Assembly: GCA_049718765.1 (NCBI GenBank) | Contig: JBNARI010000011.1 | Location: forward strand, 1 to 57,394 | Reading direction: 5' to 3' | Length of the DNA stretch: 57,394 nucleotides | From: JBNARI01 sp049718765 | GTDB lineage: Bacteria; Bacillota; Sulfobacillia; DUMF01 | Shown here: piece by piece, positions 26,074 to 35,055 of the stretch | Position numbering within the stretch: the stretch's first letter is position 1 | Layout: each line of letters begins with the position of its first letter | Program-made: the position numbers and the translations under genes | The notes under the pieces: model-generated | Seen by the model: only the letters and a program-made list of their open reading frames with translations | Told to the model about the DNA's origin: nothing | Database searches by the model: none

Positions 26074-26798
26074 CTCGGTTTTTCGTTGAGCGGGTGCAGG
26101 GGAAGAAGGTAGTGCTTGATCCGGAGCAGTCTCACCACTTAGTGAGGGTGCTTAGGGCACGCCCAGGGGAGCGCTTCACCGTGGTTGCTGAGGGCGTGGA
26201 GTATACTTGCGCGCTCGTTGGCCTGGAAGGGGGGCTTGCGGTGGCACAGGTGCTCCAGGAGCAGCCTGCAAGGGGGGAGCCACGGGTACGGCTCACTCTG
26301 CTCCAGGGGCTGCCCAAAGGGGACAAGATGGACACCGTGGTTCAAAAGGGCACCGAGATTGGCGTGGCAGAGTTCGTACCGGTAACCACAAGCCGCAGCG
26401 TTGTGAGGCTGGAGCCTGCCAAGGCGCGCAGCCGTGTGGAGCGCTGGCAGAGAATTGCCCAGGAAGCTGCCCAGCAGTGCGGCCGGGGTGCGGTGCCCCG
26501 GGTTTGGCCCCTCATGACCTGGGAAGAGGCGGTGCTCTGGGGTTGCAGGGTGGACCTTGCGCTTGTTCCGTGGGAAGAGGGCGGAGAGCCCCTCAAGGGG
26601 GTGCTCGAAGGGGCCATGGGCGCAATGAGCGTGGCCATATTCATTGGACCAGAAGGAGGGCTCACGGGTGGCGAGGTGGAGCTGGCCAGGAAGAACGGTG
26701 CCAGGGTGGTGAGCCTTGGTCCCCGGGTGCTCAGGACAGAAACCGCGGGGCTTGTGAGCGCCACCGCGGTGCTTTTTGCCTTTGGGGAACTGGGCTAG
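26070..26798 (+). CDS. rsmE: 16S rRNA m3U1498 methyltransferase RsmE
   Basis: The 242-residue SPOUT-class enzyme methylates U1498 of 16S rRNA. The N-terminal PUA-like domain (HHLVRVLRARPGE) and the C-terminal knot motifs IFIGPEGGLT and LGPRVLRTETA are clear. GTG 26070 overlaps the end of prmA. The stop codon overlaps the convergent livF stop in a CTAG palindrome. Confidence 0.93.
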   Translation: MTRFFVERVQGKKVVLDPEQSHHLVRVLRARPGERFTVVAEGVEYTCALVGLEGGLAVAQVLQEQPARGEPRVRLTLLQGLPKGDKMDTVVQKGTEIGVAEFVPVTTSRSVVRLEPAKARSRVERWQRIAQEAAQQCGRGAVPRVWPLMTWEEAVLWGCRVDLALVPWEEGGEPLKGVLEGAMGAMSVAIFIGPEGGLTGGEVELARKNGARVVSLGPRVLRTETAGLVSATAVLFAFGELG

Positions 26799-27514
26799 AT
26801 GGCTTTCTTCCCAAGGTAGGCCTTTTGAACCATGGGGTCCCGGGCCAGCTGGGCGGCCGGGCCGCTTGCTACAAGGGTGCCCGTTTCCAGCACGTATGCC
26901 CTGTGGGCTAGCTTGAGAGCCTTGTGGGCGTTCTGTTCCACCAGAAGCACTGTGGTTCCCTCAGCGTTGATTTCCCTGATCTTGGCGAAGATGGTGTTAA
27001 CCAGCACAGGTGCCAGTCCCAAAGAGGGTTCGTCCATCATGAGCAACTTGGGGCGCATCATCAAGCCCCTTGCTATGGCCAGCATTTGTTGCTCCCCTCC
27101 CGAGAGGGTGCCCGCAAGCTGTGAAGCCCTTTCCTTGAGCCTTGGGAAGATGGCGTAAACCAGCTCCAGGTTCCTCTGGAAGGTGGCACGGTCCCGCACC
27201 AGGTAAGCGCCCACTTCCAGGTTCTCCAGCACGGTGAGGTTTGCGAACATCTTTCTGCCCTCGGGAACGTGGGCGATGCCAAGGGCGGCCACCTTGTCCG
27301 GGCTCTTGCCGGTGATGTCCTGGCCAGCAAAAAGGATCCGTCCCGCTTTGGGTTTGACGATTCCCGAGATGGTCTTGAGCAGAGTGGACTTACCCGCGCC
27401 GTTTGCACCGATGATTGTCACGATTTCCCCTTGGTCCACGCCGAGAGAAACGCTCCTCAAGGCATGAATGCCGCCGTAGAATACGTCCAGGTCACGCACT
27501 TCCAGAAGGCTCAT
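26795..27514 (-). CDS. livF: Branched-chain-type amino acid ABC transporter ATPase LivF
   Basis: This is one of the two ATPases of a Liv/HAAT amino acid importer, 239 residues. The Walker A is GANGAGKSTL, the signature LSGGEQQML and the Walker B LLMMDEPSLGL. I start at ATG 27514, preceded by GAGGTGG and overlapping livG by ATGA; the frame runs open further upstream without support. It is last in the operon livK-livH-livM-livG-livF. The ligand cannot be read from the ATPase. Although Liv systems import branched-chain amino acids, members also take other amino acids. Confidence 0.93.
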   Translation of the reverse strand: MSLLEVRDLDVFYGGIHALRSVSLGVDQGEIVTIIGANGAGKSTLLKTISGIVKPKAGRILFAGQDITGKSPDKVAALGIAHVPEGRKMFANLTVLENLEVGAYLVRDRATFQRNLELVYAIFPRLKERASQLAGTLSGGEQQMLAIARGLMMRPKLLMMDEPSLGLAPVLVNTIFAKIREINAEGTTVLLVEQNAHKALKLAHRAYVLETGTLVASGPAAQLARDPMVQKAYLGKKAI

Positions 27515-28296
27515 GGGCTTTCCACCTCTTCTTCCTCGCCAAGGTAAGCTTCTACAACCGCGGGGTTTGCCTGAATCTGCGCTGGGGTGCCAGCGGCAAT
27601 GGTCTTGCCGAAGTTGAGCACCAGTATGCGCTCGCACACCCTCATCACCACGTCCATGTGGTGCTCTATGAGTAGGATGGTGAGGCCAAGCCGTTCCCGC
27701 AATCCCACGATGAAATCGCTGAGCTCCTGGGACTCCTGGGGGTTCATGCCCGCCGCAGGCTCGTCGAGGAGGAGAAGCTTGGGCCTCAAGGCCAAAGCAC
27801 GGGCTATCTCCAGTCGCCTCTGGTGGCCATAAGGGAGGTTGCGCGCCACCTCGTCCTTCCTATGGTAAAGGCCCACCAGCTCCAGGATCTCGCAGGTAGC
27901 CTGGGCGATCGCCTTCTCCTGCCTCAGGAAGCGCCCTGACCTGAACAGGCAGTCTGCCAGGCCGTAATCCGCGAGCTGATGGCACGCGGTCCTCACGTTC
28001 TCGTAGACGGTGAGGTTGGAGAAAAGGCGGATGTTCTGGAAAGTCCTGGCGATGCCCATTTCTGCAATAGTGTAAGGCGGCAACTGATTTATGAGCTTGC
28101 CCTCAAAATAAGCTTCGCCTGAAGTTGGCCTGTATATGCCCGTGAGCATGTTGAACACCGTGGTCTTGCCCGCACCGTTGGGGCCAATCAGGCCAACGAG
28201 CTCCCCTTTGTGCAGTTCAAGGTTGAAGTCATCCACTGCCACGAGGCCGCCAAAGCGCTTTGTGAGGTGCCTCACCTCGAGCAAGGGCGCGGTCAT
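27511..28296 (-). CDS. livG: Branched-chain-type amino acid ABC transporter ATPase LivG
   Basis: The 261-residue ATPase has Walker A GPNGAGKTTVF, the LivG-typical signature region NLPYGHQRRLEIARAL and Walker B LLLLDEPAAGMN with the C-terminal family insert. ATG 28296 overlaps the livM stop codon. It works as a heterodimer with LivF to power the LivHM channel. Confidence 0.93.
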   Translation of the reverse strand: MTAPLLEVRHLTKRFGGLVAVDDFNLELHKGELVGLIGPNGAGKTTVFNMLTGIYRPTSGEAYFEGKLINQLPPYTIAEMGIARTFQNIRLFSNLTVYENVRTACHQLADYGLADCLFRSGRFLRQEKAIAQATCEILELVGLYHRKDEVARNLPYGHQRRLEIARALALRPKLLLLDEPAAGMNPQESQELSDFIVGLRERLGLTILLIEHHMDVVMRVCERILVLNFGKTIAAGTPAQIQANPAVVEAYLGEEEEVESP

Positions 28297-29186
28297 GGAG
28301 CGTCACCCCCTGTGGGCCTGTTTGCTTGGGGCTTCGCCCGGGAGTAAAGCAGGCGCTTGCGCAGGTATTCAAGGGTGATTTCCCTGTATCCCAGCAGCCC
28401 TTGGGGCCTGGCAATGATGATGATTACGACGAGCACGCCGTAGATGACCAGGCGCCATTCGGCCACCGCACGGAGCGCCTCTGGCAGGAAGGTGAGGATC
28501 ACCGCTGAAAGCACCGAGCCTGTTACGCTGCCGATGCCCCCGAAGATCACGCTTATGACCAGCTCTTCGGACTTGACGAAGGCGAACATGGAGGGGTGGA
28601 GCACACCCGTGTAGTGGGCCAGCAAGCCGCCAGCCAGGCCTCCTAACCCGGCGCTTATCACCAGGGCCATCATTTTGTGGCGGAAAGGATTGATGGCAAT
28701 GGTTTGGGCGGCTAGCTCGTTTTCCCTGAGGGCCACGCAGTTCCTGCCCAACCTGGAGTTGACGAAGTTGCGGATGAACCAGGTGCAGGCCACCGCGATG
28801 AGCGCCACTATTGGGAATCGGCTCTTCACGGGAATGCCCACCAGTCCCCGGGCGCCCCCAGTTATACCGTGCATGTTCTCTATGAGCAGCACCACGATTT
28901 CGGCCACGCCCAGGGAAGCCACCACGAAGTAATCCCCAGACAGCCTGAGGGTCGGGTAGCCAATTGGCACCGCTGCAAGCATTGCCAGGATTGCGCCACC
29001 GGCCAGGGAAACAAGGAAGGGGGTGCCTGCCTTAAGGGTGAGCAGCGCAGAGGTGTAGGCGCCGATGGCCATGTAAGCCGCGTGGCCAAAGGTGAATACC
29101 CCCGTGAAGCCTATGAGCAAGCTCACCCCAAGTACCGCCACCACGTTTATGCAAATCACGGTGAGAATTCCAAGGTAATAGTCCAA
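28293..29186 (-). CDS. livM: Amino acid ABC transporter permease LivM
   Basis: The 297-residue inner-membrane permease has about eight hydrophobic segments and the family motif GLAGGLLAHYTG-to-VISVIFGGIGS region. It pairs with LivH. The start is TTG 29186 with AGAGGTGA upstream. Fifteen bases separate it from livH. Confidence 0.92.
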   Translation of the reverse strand: MDYYLGILTVICINVVAVLGVSLLIGFTGVFTFGHAAYMAIGAYTSALLTLKAGTPFLVSLAGGAILAMLAAVPIGYPTLRLSGDYFVVASLGVAEIVVLLIENMHGITGGARGLVGIPVKSRFPIVALIAVACTWFIRNFVNSRLGRNCVALRENELAAQTIAINPFRHKMMALVISAGLGGLAGGLLAHYTGVLHPSMFAFVKSEELVISVIFGGIGSVTGSVLSAVILTFLPEALRAVAEWRLVIYGVLVVIIIIARPQGLLGYREITLEYLRKRLLYSRAKPQANRPTGGDAP

Positions 29187-29201
29187 ACAAGGTCACCTCT
29201 G

Positions 29202-30083
29202 CTAAGCCTTTTCTTCCGCCGCCTGTCCCATGAGCCCTCTGGGACGGAAAAGCAGTATGGCGATGAGCAGGAGGAAGGCGAAGACGTCCCGGTAGGAGGA
29301 AGAAATGAACCCGGCCACCAGGCTTTCGATCACCCCCAGGAGGAGGGAACCCGCCAGGGCTCCCGGCACGCTGCCCAGGCCGCCGAAGATAGCGCAAATG
29401 AACGCCTTGAGGATGATGTTGCCCATGTTGGCGTGCACTGTGTACTTCATTCCCCGGAACAGGCCTGACAGGCCTGCAAGTGAACCTGCCATCAGGAACA
29501 CGGTGAAGCAAATCCTGTCCACGTTTATGCCCATGAGGCCTGCTGTAACGCCATCGTAGGCAGCTGCCCTAATGGCCTTGCCTGTGCGGGTGCGAAGGAG
29601 GATCAGCTGTACCACGCCCACAGCAGCCATGGACACCAGGAAAACCACCAGGTCTATGAGACCAATGGCCAGAGGACCCATTTGCACGGTCTTAACCCCG
29701 AACACCTGAGGGAAGGACCTGAAGGCCCCTCCAAGGGTCACAAGGGCTAGGTTCTGCAGGAACACAGACACACCCATTGCAGCAATGAAGAAGTACATTG
29801 AGGGTGCCCGCTTGAGCCTTAGGGGCCTGTAAGCAAGCTTTTCCATCACAACTGCAAACAGCGCCGAACAGGCCATGGCTGTGATCAGGGAAGCTGGGAA
29901 GGGAAGCTTTAGCGCCACCATGGTGAAGAAGGCGGCGAAGGCGCCAACCATGGTGAGCTCCCCGTGGGCAAAGTTGGAAAAGCCCATCACGCTGTAAATC
30001 AGGGAGTAGCCCACCGAAGCCAGGCCGTATATGCCCCCTACGGACAAGCCGTTGATGATTTGTTGGAGTAACTGAACCAGCAT
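29202..30083 (-). CDS. livH: Amino acid ABC transporter permease LivH
   Basis: The 293-residue permease begins MLVQLLQQIINGLSVGGIYG and continues with the conserved SLIYSVMGFSNFAHGE. The later GGLGSVPGALAGSLLLG motif is also typical of LivH. The ATG lies 72 bases downstream of livK, with a stable hairpin in the gap. Confidence 0.93.
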   Translation of the reverse strand: MLVQLLQQIINGLSVGGIYGLASVGYSLIYSVMGFSNFAHGELTMVGAFAAFFTMVALKLPFPASLITAMACSALFAVVMEKLAYRPLRLKRAPSMYFFIAAMGVSVFLQNLALVTLGGAFRSFPQVFGVKTVQMGPLAIGLIDLVVFLVSMAAVGVVQLILLRTRTGKAIRAAAYDGVTAGLMGINVDRICFTVFLMAGSLAGLSGLFRGMKYTVHANMGNIILKAFICAIFGGLGSVPGALAGSLLLGVIESLVAGFISSSYRDVFAFLLLIAILLFRPRGLMGQAAEEKA

Positions 30084-30118
30084 CTAACCACCCCTATCCT
30101 TGGCCAGAGAAACCTGAA

Positions 30119-30146
30119 GGGGTGACACCCTCGGGGGTGTCACCCC
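30119..30146 (-). terminator. Stable hairpin between livK and livH
   Basis: A perfect 12-bp stem, GGGGTGACACCC (30119-30130) with GGGTGTCACCCC (30135-30146), closes a 4-base loop. On the minus strand no T tract follows. It is probably a partial terminator or 3' stabiliser that keeps the binding-protein mRNA more abundant than the permease mRNA. Confidence 0.6.
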
Positions 30147-30155
30147 AAAAGAGGG

Positions 30156-31307
30156 CTAGGGTCTGATGCGTTCCGTGAAGGTGAATTTGCCACCCTTCAC
30201 AGTGATGATCACTGCGTCCTTGTCCTTGGGGTTGTGGGTCTTCGGGTCACTGGTTATCTTGCCGCTCACAAGTTCCAGGTCCTTGGTGTTTTCCAGGGCG
30301 TCCCTGATCTTGGCCGGGTCAGCAGCGCCAGCTCTCTTGATTGCGTCTATTGCCATGTAGAAGGCATCATAAGCCAGCACGGCGTTGAGGTCTGGGTCTT
30401 CCTTGTACTTTTCCTTGAACTTCTTGATGAAGTTCTGGACCACCGGGGACGGGTCCTCAGGGGAGTAGTGGCTGGTGTAGCACACCCCTTCCACCGCAGG
30501 GCCTCCAAGATCAACCAGAACCTGGGACTCTAAGCCGTCGCCCCCCACGAACTTGGACTGGATGCCTAGCTCACGCGCTTGCTTCATGATGAGCGCCGCT
30601 TCCTTATAGTAGATTGGCAGGAAGATCACGTCGGGCTCCGGGGGCTTGATGCGGGTGAGCTGGGCCCTGAAGTCTTCCTCCCCGCCCTTGAACGTTTCCT
30701 GGGCCACCACCTGGCCACCTAGCTCGGTGAAAGTACTCTTGAAGAACTCGGTGAGCCCCAGGGAGTAATCCTGGCTGAGGTCGTACAGGATGGCCACCTT
30801 GCGTGCGTTCATCTTCTTGTACGCGTAAGAGGCAATGGCGCGCCCCTGGAAGGGATCGATGAAGCACACCCGGAAGTAGTAGGGGCGGACCTTGCCCGGC
30901 TCGGGTTCAGTCACCTTTGGGTTGGTTGCTGCAGTGGCGATGGCCGGGATCTTGGCCTCTTCAAGCACCGGCGCCACTGCCATTGAAGCGGAGCTGGTGT
31001 TCTCGCCAATGATTACGCACACCTTGTCCTGGGACACGAGCTTCTTGGCGACGTTTACCGCCTCCACCTTGTCCCCTTTGTCGTCGTAAGAGAAAACCTT
31101 TACGGGCTTGCCTAGTACCCCCCCTGCCTTGTTCACTTCCTCTACGGCCAGGTCAATTGCTTTCTTTTCCATTTGTCCCCAGGCTGCCATGTCTCCGGAC
31201 ATTGGCGCGTAGTGGCCAATCCGGATTTCCGAGGTCCCCTGTGCACAACCGGAAACAAGCGATGCCACAAGGGCCAGACCCAGGATCGAGCACGCAAGCT
31301 TTCTCAA
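30156..31307 (-). CDS. livK: Amino acid ABC transporter substrate-binding lipoprotein LivK
   Basis: The 383-residue Peripla_BP_6-type receptor has a lipoprotein signal peptide with lipobox LVSGC (Cys near residue 21). The mature part begins with IRIGHYAPMSG, as in Leu/Ile/Val-binding proteins. It binds the amino acid outside the membrane and delivers it to LivHM. The start is TTG 31307 with GGGAGG upstream. The window's lysine catabolic genes make lysine or another fermented amino acid a possible ligand, but this is inference from distance only. Confidence 0.93.
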   Translation of the reverse strand: MRKLACSILGLALVASLVSGCAQGTSEIRIGHYAPMSGDMAAWGQMEKKAIDLAVEEVNKAGGVLGKPVKVFSYDDKGDKVEAVNVAKKLVSQDKVCVIIGENTSSASMAVAPVLEEAKIPAIATAATNPKVTEPEPGKVRPYYFRVCFIDPFQGRAIASYAYKKMNARKVAILYDLSQDYSLGLTEFFKSTFTELGGQVVAQETFKGGEEDFRAQLTRIKPPEPDVIFLPIYYKEAALIMKQARELGIQSKFVGGDGLESQVLVDLGGPAVEGVCYTSHYSPEDPSPVVQNFIKKFKEKYKEDPDLNAVLAYDAFYMAIDAIKRAGAADPAKIRDALENTKDLELVSGKITSDPKTHNPKDKDAVIITVKGGKFTFTERIRP

Positions 31308-31360
31308 CTAGCAATCCTCCCTTCGAAAGCACAAGGGTTATTGAGTCTTTTTGTGATTCG

Positions 31361-31393
31361 ACACGATCCCTCCACATTCCTTTGGAGTCGTGT
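31361..31393. promoter_or_regulatory. Imperfect inverted repeat in the livK/EamA divergent region
   Basis: The outer arms ACACGA (31361) and TCGTGT (31388) and inner arms CTCC (31370) and GGAG (31384) form an imperfect palindrome with a three-base asymmetry. It lies in the 175 bases between two divergent genes, so it may be an operator or a leader hairpin of livK. Confidence 0.35.
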
Positions 31394-31482
31394 GTAAAAA
31401 ACGGGATGTTTCTTGAAGGAAGTCCCCGCGGGGATGGAGAAACCTTGAGCTTGTGTTGCTGCAAGCGCTGGAGGTGCTGGTG

Positions 31483-32406
31483 GTGAAGGACAAGAGACTT
31501 GCTGCAAGCGCAGTGCTCACCGCGGTGGCGGCTTCTTGGGGGTTGGGCTTTGTGGCAACCGCGAAGGTACTCGAGTGGCTGTCTCCCGTGATCTTCCTGG
31601 GTTTGCGCTTCCTGCTGGGCTTCGGCATAATGCTTGCGGCCTTTTGCAGACAGGTGGTGGGGGCGACCCAGGAAGAGGTCAAGGCGGGCGCCATCACTGG
31701 CAGTGTGCTTGCGGCGGGCTTCATAATGCAGACGTACTGCATGAAGTATTGCAGCGTGTCCACATCCGCGTTCCTCACGGCGCTGTACGTGGTACTGGTG
31801 CCCATCTTGAGCTCCCTGGTGCTGGGAAAGACCGTGGAGCTCCTTCACGTGCTTGCGGCGGTGCTGAGCTTTGGGGGTGTGGCGGTGGCGTCCTTGGGAA
31901 ACATCAGGGGTTCCGTGCTTGCCACCCTGTGGCAGGAGCTGTGGCCAGGGGAAGTGCTGGGCATGGGCTGCGCCCTTGGGTTTGCGCTGCACATCCTGGC
32001 GGTGGGTAGGTGGGCGCCGGGCATAGACGTGGCCAGGTTCGCCACCATACAGGTTGGAGCGGCATCGGCAATATGCCTGGCCCTGGGCCTGTTGATCGAC
32101 CCTTGGCCTACCCGCGTTGAGCCAGTAGGCGTTGCAAGCCTGGTGTACCTTGGAGCGGTAAACACTGCGGCAGCCTTCTTTGCCCAGAACTGGGCCCAAA
32201 GGCACACCACCGCCACCCAGGCGGCGGTGGTGATGTCCAGCGAGCCCATCTGGGCGGCTGTCTTCGCCTTCGCGCTGCTTGGACAAAGCCTGCGCCCAAA
32301 CGAAGCCCTGGGCGACCTGATGATCCTGGCTGGCATGGTGCTGGCTCAGGACGCTACAGGGGATTTGCTGCGCCGGCGCAGGAATCACACGTTGAACCTG
32401 AAGTGA
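31483..32406 (+). CDS. EamA/DMT-family permease
   Basis: The protein of about 307 residues has around ten transmembrane segments in two EamA repeats, the drug/metabolite transporter superfamily. Motifs include SWGLGFVATAKV at the N-terminus and TTATQAAVVMSSEPIWAAVFA in the second repeat. Substrates of such proteins are mostly unknown; many export amino acids. I start at GTG 31483 with GGAGGTG (31470-31476) upstream. It is divergent from the liv operon. Its last 22 bases overlap the convergent GTPase gene. Confidence 0.85.
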   Translation: MKDKRLAASAVLTAVAASWGLGFVATAKVLEWLSPVIFLGLRFLLGFGIMLAAFCRQVVGATQEEVKAGAITGSVLAAGFIMQTYCMKYCSVSTSAFLTALYVVLVPILSSLVLGKTVELLHVLAAVLSFGGVAVASLGNIRGSVLATLWQELWPGEVLGMGCALGFALHILAVGRWAPGIDVARFATIQVGAASAICLALGLLIDPWPTRVEPVGVASLVYLGAVNTAAAFFAQNWAQRHTTATQAAVVMSSEPIWAAVFAFALLGQSLRPNEALGDLMILAGMVLAQDATGDLLRRRRNHTLNLK

Positions 32407-33362
32407 ATCACGTCTCCGTCCTTCACAGGGTAGGCCTTGGACTCGAGCCGGATGAGGCCGGCCTGCCTTGCCGCTTTCATGGAGCCCGCCTGAACGAGCT
32501 CTTGCCAATGGATCACTTCTGCCCTGATGAAACCGCGGGCAATGTCCGAGTGGATCTTGGCTGCCGCGTCCAGGGCAGTGGAGCCCCTTTTCACGGGCCA
32601 TGCCCGCACTTCATCCTCACCCACGGTGAAGAAGGATATGAGTCCCAATATCGAGTAAGCGGTGCGGGACAGGCGGTATATGCCTGGCTCGTCAAGGCCG
32701 TAGCTCTTCATGAAGGCGAGCTGTTCCTCAAGGGGCAGCTGGGCGATCTCCGCCTCCAGGATTGGGGAAAACTCGATTAGCTGCAGGCCGTGCTCAGCGC
32801 AAAAGGCGTGAAGGCGCTGCTTGCCTGGGTAGCCCAGCTGGAGCTGATCCTCGGACAAGTTGGCTGCTACCAATACTTTCCGCAGGGTGGCGAAGTCGTG
32901 ACCCTTCAAGGCCTCGGGTAGACCCTCTAGGCTGCTCTGGAGCAATTGGCCTTGGGCGAGGAATTCCCGCAACCTTTCAAGCTCAGGGATTTGGTTTTCC
33001 CGGCCGTTCCTCGACTTCTTGAGCCTTTCTATGGAGTTTTCCACCTGCTCCAGGTCTGAAAGCACGAGCTGGGTGACCAGTTCGTCCAGCTCTTTCACTG
33101 GGTCAGAGCCAGAGTAAACCCCCAACACCACCATGGCCATGTCCGACTGCTTGATAAGAGCAGCCAAGTTTGGGGCCTGCTGTTTAGGGTCGCGAAGCTC
33201 TATGGTTGCATAAGTTGTCTTGCGTGGGTTGAACATGGCGGAGAGGCGATCCACCCTGAGGTCTGGCACCTTGGCCACACCAACCTCACCGCTGCAGCCA
33301 GTGAGCAGCCTGAAGAGGGTGCTCTTGCCGCTGGCGCTGGGGCCAATGAGGGATATCTTCAA
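32385..33362 (-). CDS. YchF-like GTPase with DUF933/TGS domain
   Basis: The 325-residue protein has an N-terminal P-loop GPSASGKSTL in place of the canonical YchF NVGKST form. The central G domain includes a long helical insertion (about residues 95-160). A C-terminal DUF933/TGS-like domain ends VKDGDVIHFRFNV, as in Obg-type YchF proteins. Several Clostridia carry this shorter paralogue beside true YchF, with unknown function. The start is TTG 33362 with GGAGGT upstream; the frame is open 39 bases further. I assign family, not role. Confidence 0.8.
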   Translation of the reverse strand: MKISLIGPSASGKSTLFRLLTGCSGEVGVAKVPDLRVDRLSAMFNPRKTTYATIELRDPKQQAPNLAALIKQSDMAMVVLGVYSGSDPVKELDELVTQLVLSDLEQVENSIERLKKSRNGRENQIPELERLREFLAQGQLLQSSLEGLPEALKGHDFATLRKVLVAANLSEDQLQLGYPGKQRLHAFCAEHGLQLIEFSPILEAEIAQLPLEEQLAFMKSYGLDEPGIYRLSRTAYSILGLISFFTVGEDEVRAWPVKRGSTALDAAAKIHSDIARGFIRAEVIHWQELVQAGSMKAARQAGLIRLESKAYPVKDGDVIHFRFNV

Positions 33363-33445
33363 CGCGACTACCTCCGTGTTGTTAACGTTTGCTGCGGGCA
33401 CCTGGTGGGCGCCCTGGGTATTTTAGCCCAGTGGGATGGCCAACT

Positions 33446-33459
33446 CAAGCCTGGGCTTG
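33446..33459. promoter_or_regulatory. Short palindrome upstream of DUF1576 gene
   Basis: CAAGCC and GGCTTG flank a two-base centre, a 6-bp inverted repeat in the 278-base gap between divergent genes. It may be an operator; no companion promoter is convincing. Confidence 0.3.
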
Positions 33460-33640
33460 TCACAGGGACAACGGTGCATAAAACTGGGGCCCAAAGGGAT
33501 CAGGGATTGTGGGAGGATTTTCACGAACTGCGTCTAACCTTAAACTTCGAGAGTTGAAACTCACGGATGCCCAAAGGAGGTGCGGAGGTACCTGGCGCAA
33601 GTTGTCACAGGACCAAAACTCGCGAGTAGGGGGAGCCAAC

Positions 33641-34900
33641 GTGGTCGACGCGCCAAAGCAAGTAACCCAAAGGAAGCTCAACGCGGCAATTTTGTCCGGA
33701 TACATGCTTGCACTTGTGGTTGTGGGCATCCTGCTTGATCCTGGTGGAGTAGTTCCTGGTCTTGGCAGGATAATCACCTCACCATCGATCCTGATCACAG
33801 ATTACGTGGTGGTGGGTGGGCCAGCGGCTGCCATGGTCAACGCCGGGTTGGTGGGTCTGGCAGGTATCTTGATGGTGTTGATTTCTGGGGAGGAGTTCCG
33901 GGGTTTAGCCATTGCGGGTGTGTTCACCATGGCTGGATTCGCCTTCTTCGGCAAGAACGTGGTCAACATTTGGCCCACGATCCTGGGGGTGTGGCTTTAC
34001 ACGAAGGCTGTGGGGGAGCCATTCCGCAAGCACCTTGGCTCAGCTCTGTTCGGCACCGCACTGTCCCCCCTGGTGAGTCAGCTGGCGGTGAACTGCGGGC
34101 TCGGGCCTTTGGTGGGGTTTGCAGTGGGGACTGGCGCAGGTGTCCTGTTGCCCCCGATTGCTTTGCACCTTTACCCAACCCACAGGGGCCTGTGCCTTTA
34201 CAACACGGGCTTTGCTGCAGGGATTGTGGGCACTGCCTTCGTGGCGGTGTTGCGCAGCCTCGGGCTCAACTTCAAACCGGTGTTCATATGGGGCACGGGG
34301 CTTAACAGCCTAACGGTGCCCTTGATTGGGGTGTACGTTGGGTCCCTGGTGCTTGTGGGCAGGCTTTGTTCGGGTTCGTGGAGGAAATGGCGGGAGCTTC
34401 AACTGCATAAGGGCACCCTCCCTTCGGATTTCGTTGACGGTTTCGATTTCGGCACGGTGCTCATGAACATGGGGCTTGTTGGGCTATTGGGGCTCGCTTA
34501 CGTCACCTTGGTGAGGGGGGAGCTGAACGGTCCAACCATTGGCGGGATACTCACAATGGTTGGCTTTGGGGCCTTCGGCAAGCACGTGCGCAATTGCCTC
34601 CACGTGATGTTGGGCGTGCTGGTGGCGGCGCTGGTTTCTGTGTGGCAGCCTTCCCACCCAGGGCCGTTGCTTGCGGCGCTTTTTGGGACCAACCTGGCTC
34701 CCATCGCGGGTATGTTTGGGCCCCTTGCGGGGTTCCTTGCGGGTTCCATGCACCTGGCGGTGGTGATGAACATCGTGGACCTCCACGGTGGGGTGAACCT
34801 GTACAACAACGGCTTTTCAGGGGGCATCGTGGCCACGCTCCTGGCGGCAGTTCTGTTCAAGCTGGCAGGGGACGGACCTTCCGGGTTAAGGGCAAAGTGA
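33641..34900 (+). CDS. DUF1576 multi-pass membrane protein with internal duplication
   Basis: The protein of about 419 residues has roughly 10-12 hydrophobic segments and belongs to DUF1576, of unknown function. The two halves repeat each other: FTMAGFAFFGKNVVN corresponds to LTMVGFGAFGKHVRN, and LYNTGFAAGIVGT to LYNNGFSGGIVAT. This antiparallel- or parallel-repeat design is common in secondary transporters. GTG 33641 has GGGGGAG upstream. The gene is followed by a strong terminator and then by the activator of the lysine cluster. A transport role for lysine or a lysine product is a guess from position only. Confidence 0.82.
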   Translation: MVDAPKQVTQRKLNAAILSGYMLALVVVGILLDPGGVVPGLGRIITSPSILITDYVVVGGPAAAMVNAGLVGLAGILMVLISGEEFRGLAIAGVFTMAGFAFFGKNVVNIWPTILGVWLYTKAVGEPFRKHLGSALFGTALSPLVSQLAVNCGLGPLVGFAVGTGAGVLLPPIALHLYPTHRGLCLYNTGFAAGIVGTAFVAVLRSLGLNFKPVFIWGTGLNSLTVPLIGVYVGSLVLVGRLCSGSWRKWRELQLHKGTLPSDFVDGFDFGTVLMNMGLVGLLGLAYVTLVRGELNGPTIGGILTMVGFGAFGKHVRNCLHVMLGVLVAALVSVWQPSHPGPLLAALFGTNLAPIAGMFGPLAGFLAGSMHLAVVMNIVDLHGGVNLYNNGFSGGIVATLLAAVLFKLAGDGPSGLRAK

Positions 34901-34927
34901 GGTTTTTCTTCTTCTGACGCTTTGCTG

Positions 34928-34964
34928 GGCCGGCCAACCTGGAGTTGGCTGGCCTAACGTTTTT
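34928..34964 (+). terminator. Terminator after DUF1576 gene
   Basis: An 11-bp stem, GGCCGGCCAAC (34928-34938) with GTTGGCTGGCC (34944-34954) and one G-T pair, has a five-base loop and is followed by TAACGTTTTT. Confidence 0.9.
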
Positions 34965-35055
34965 GCTCTGTTTGCGGTGAGGCCTTCCCAGCTTCGTGAT
35001 AACATGTAGTCAGGTCGCCGGAAATTGGGCAGTCGGACGTGGGGAGGGGATTGGG

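Noticed and set aside
31153..32601. 482-codon open frame on the minus strand
   Set aside because: It lies opposite the livK 5' end and the whole EamA permease gene, has a compositionally odd Gln/His/Arg-rich translation and no family features; it is an antisense shadow.
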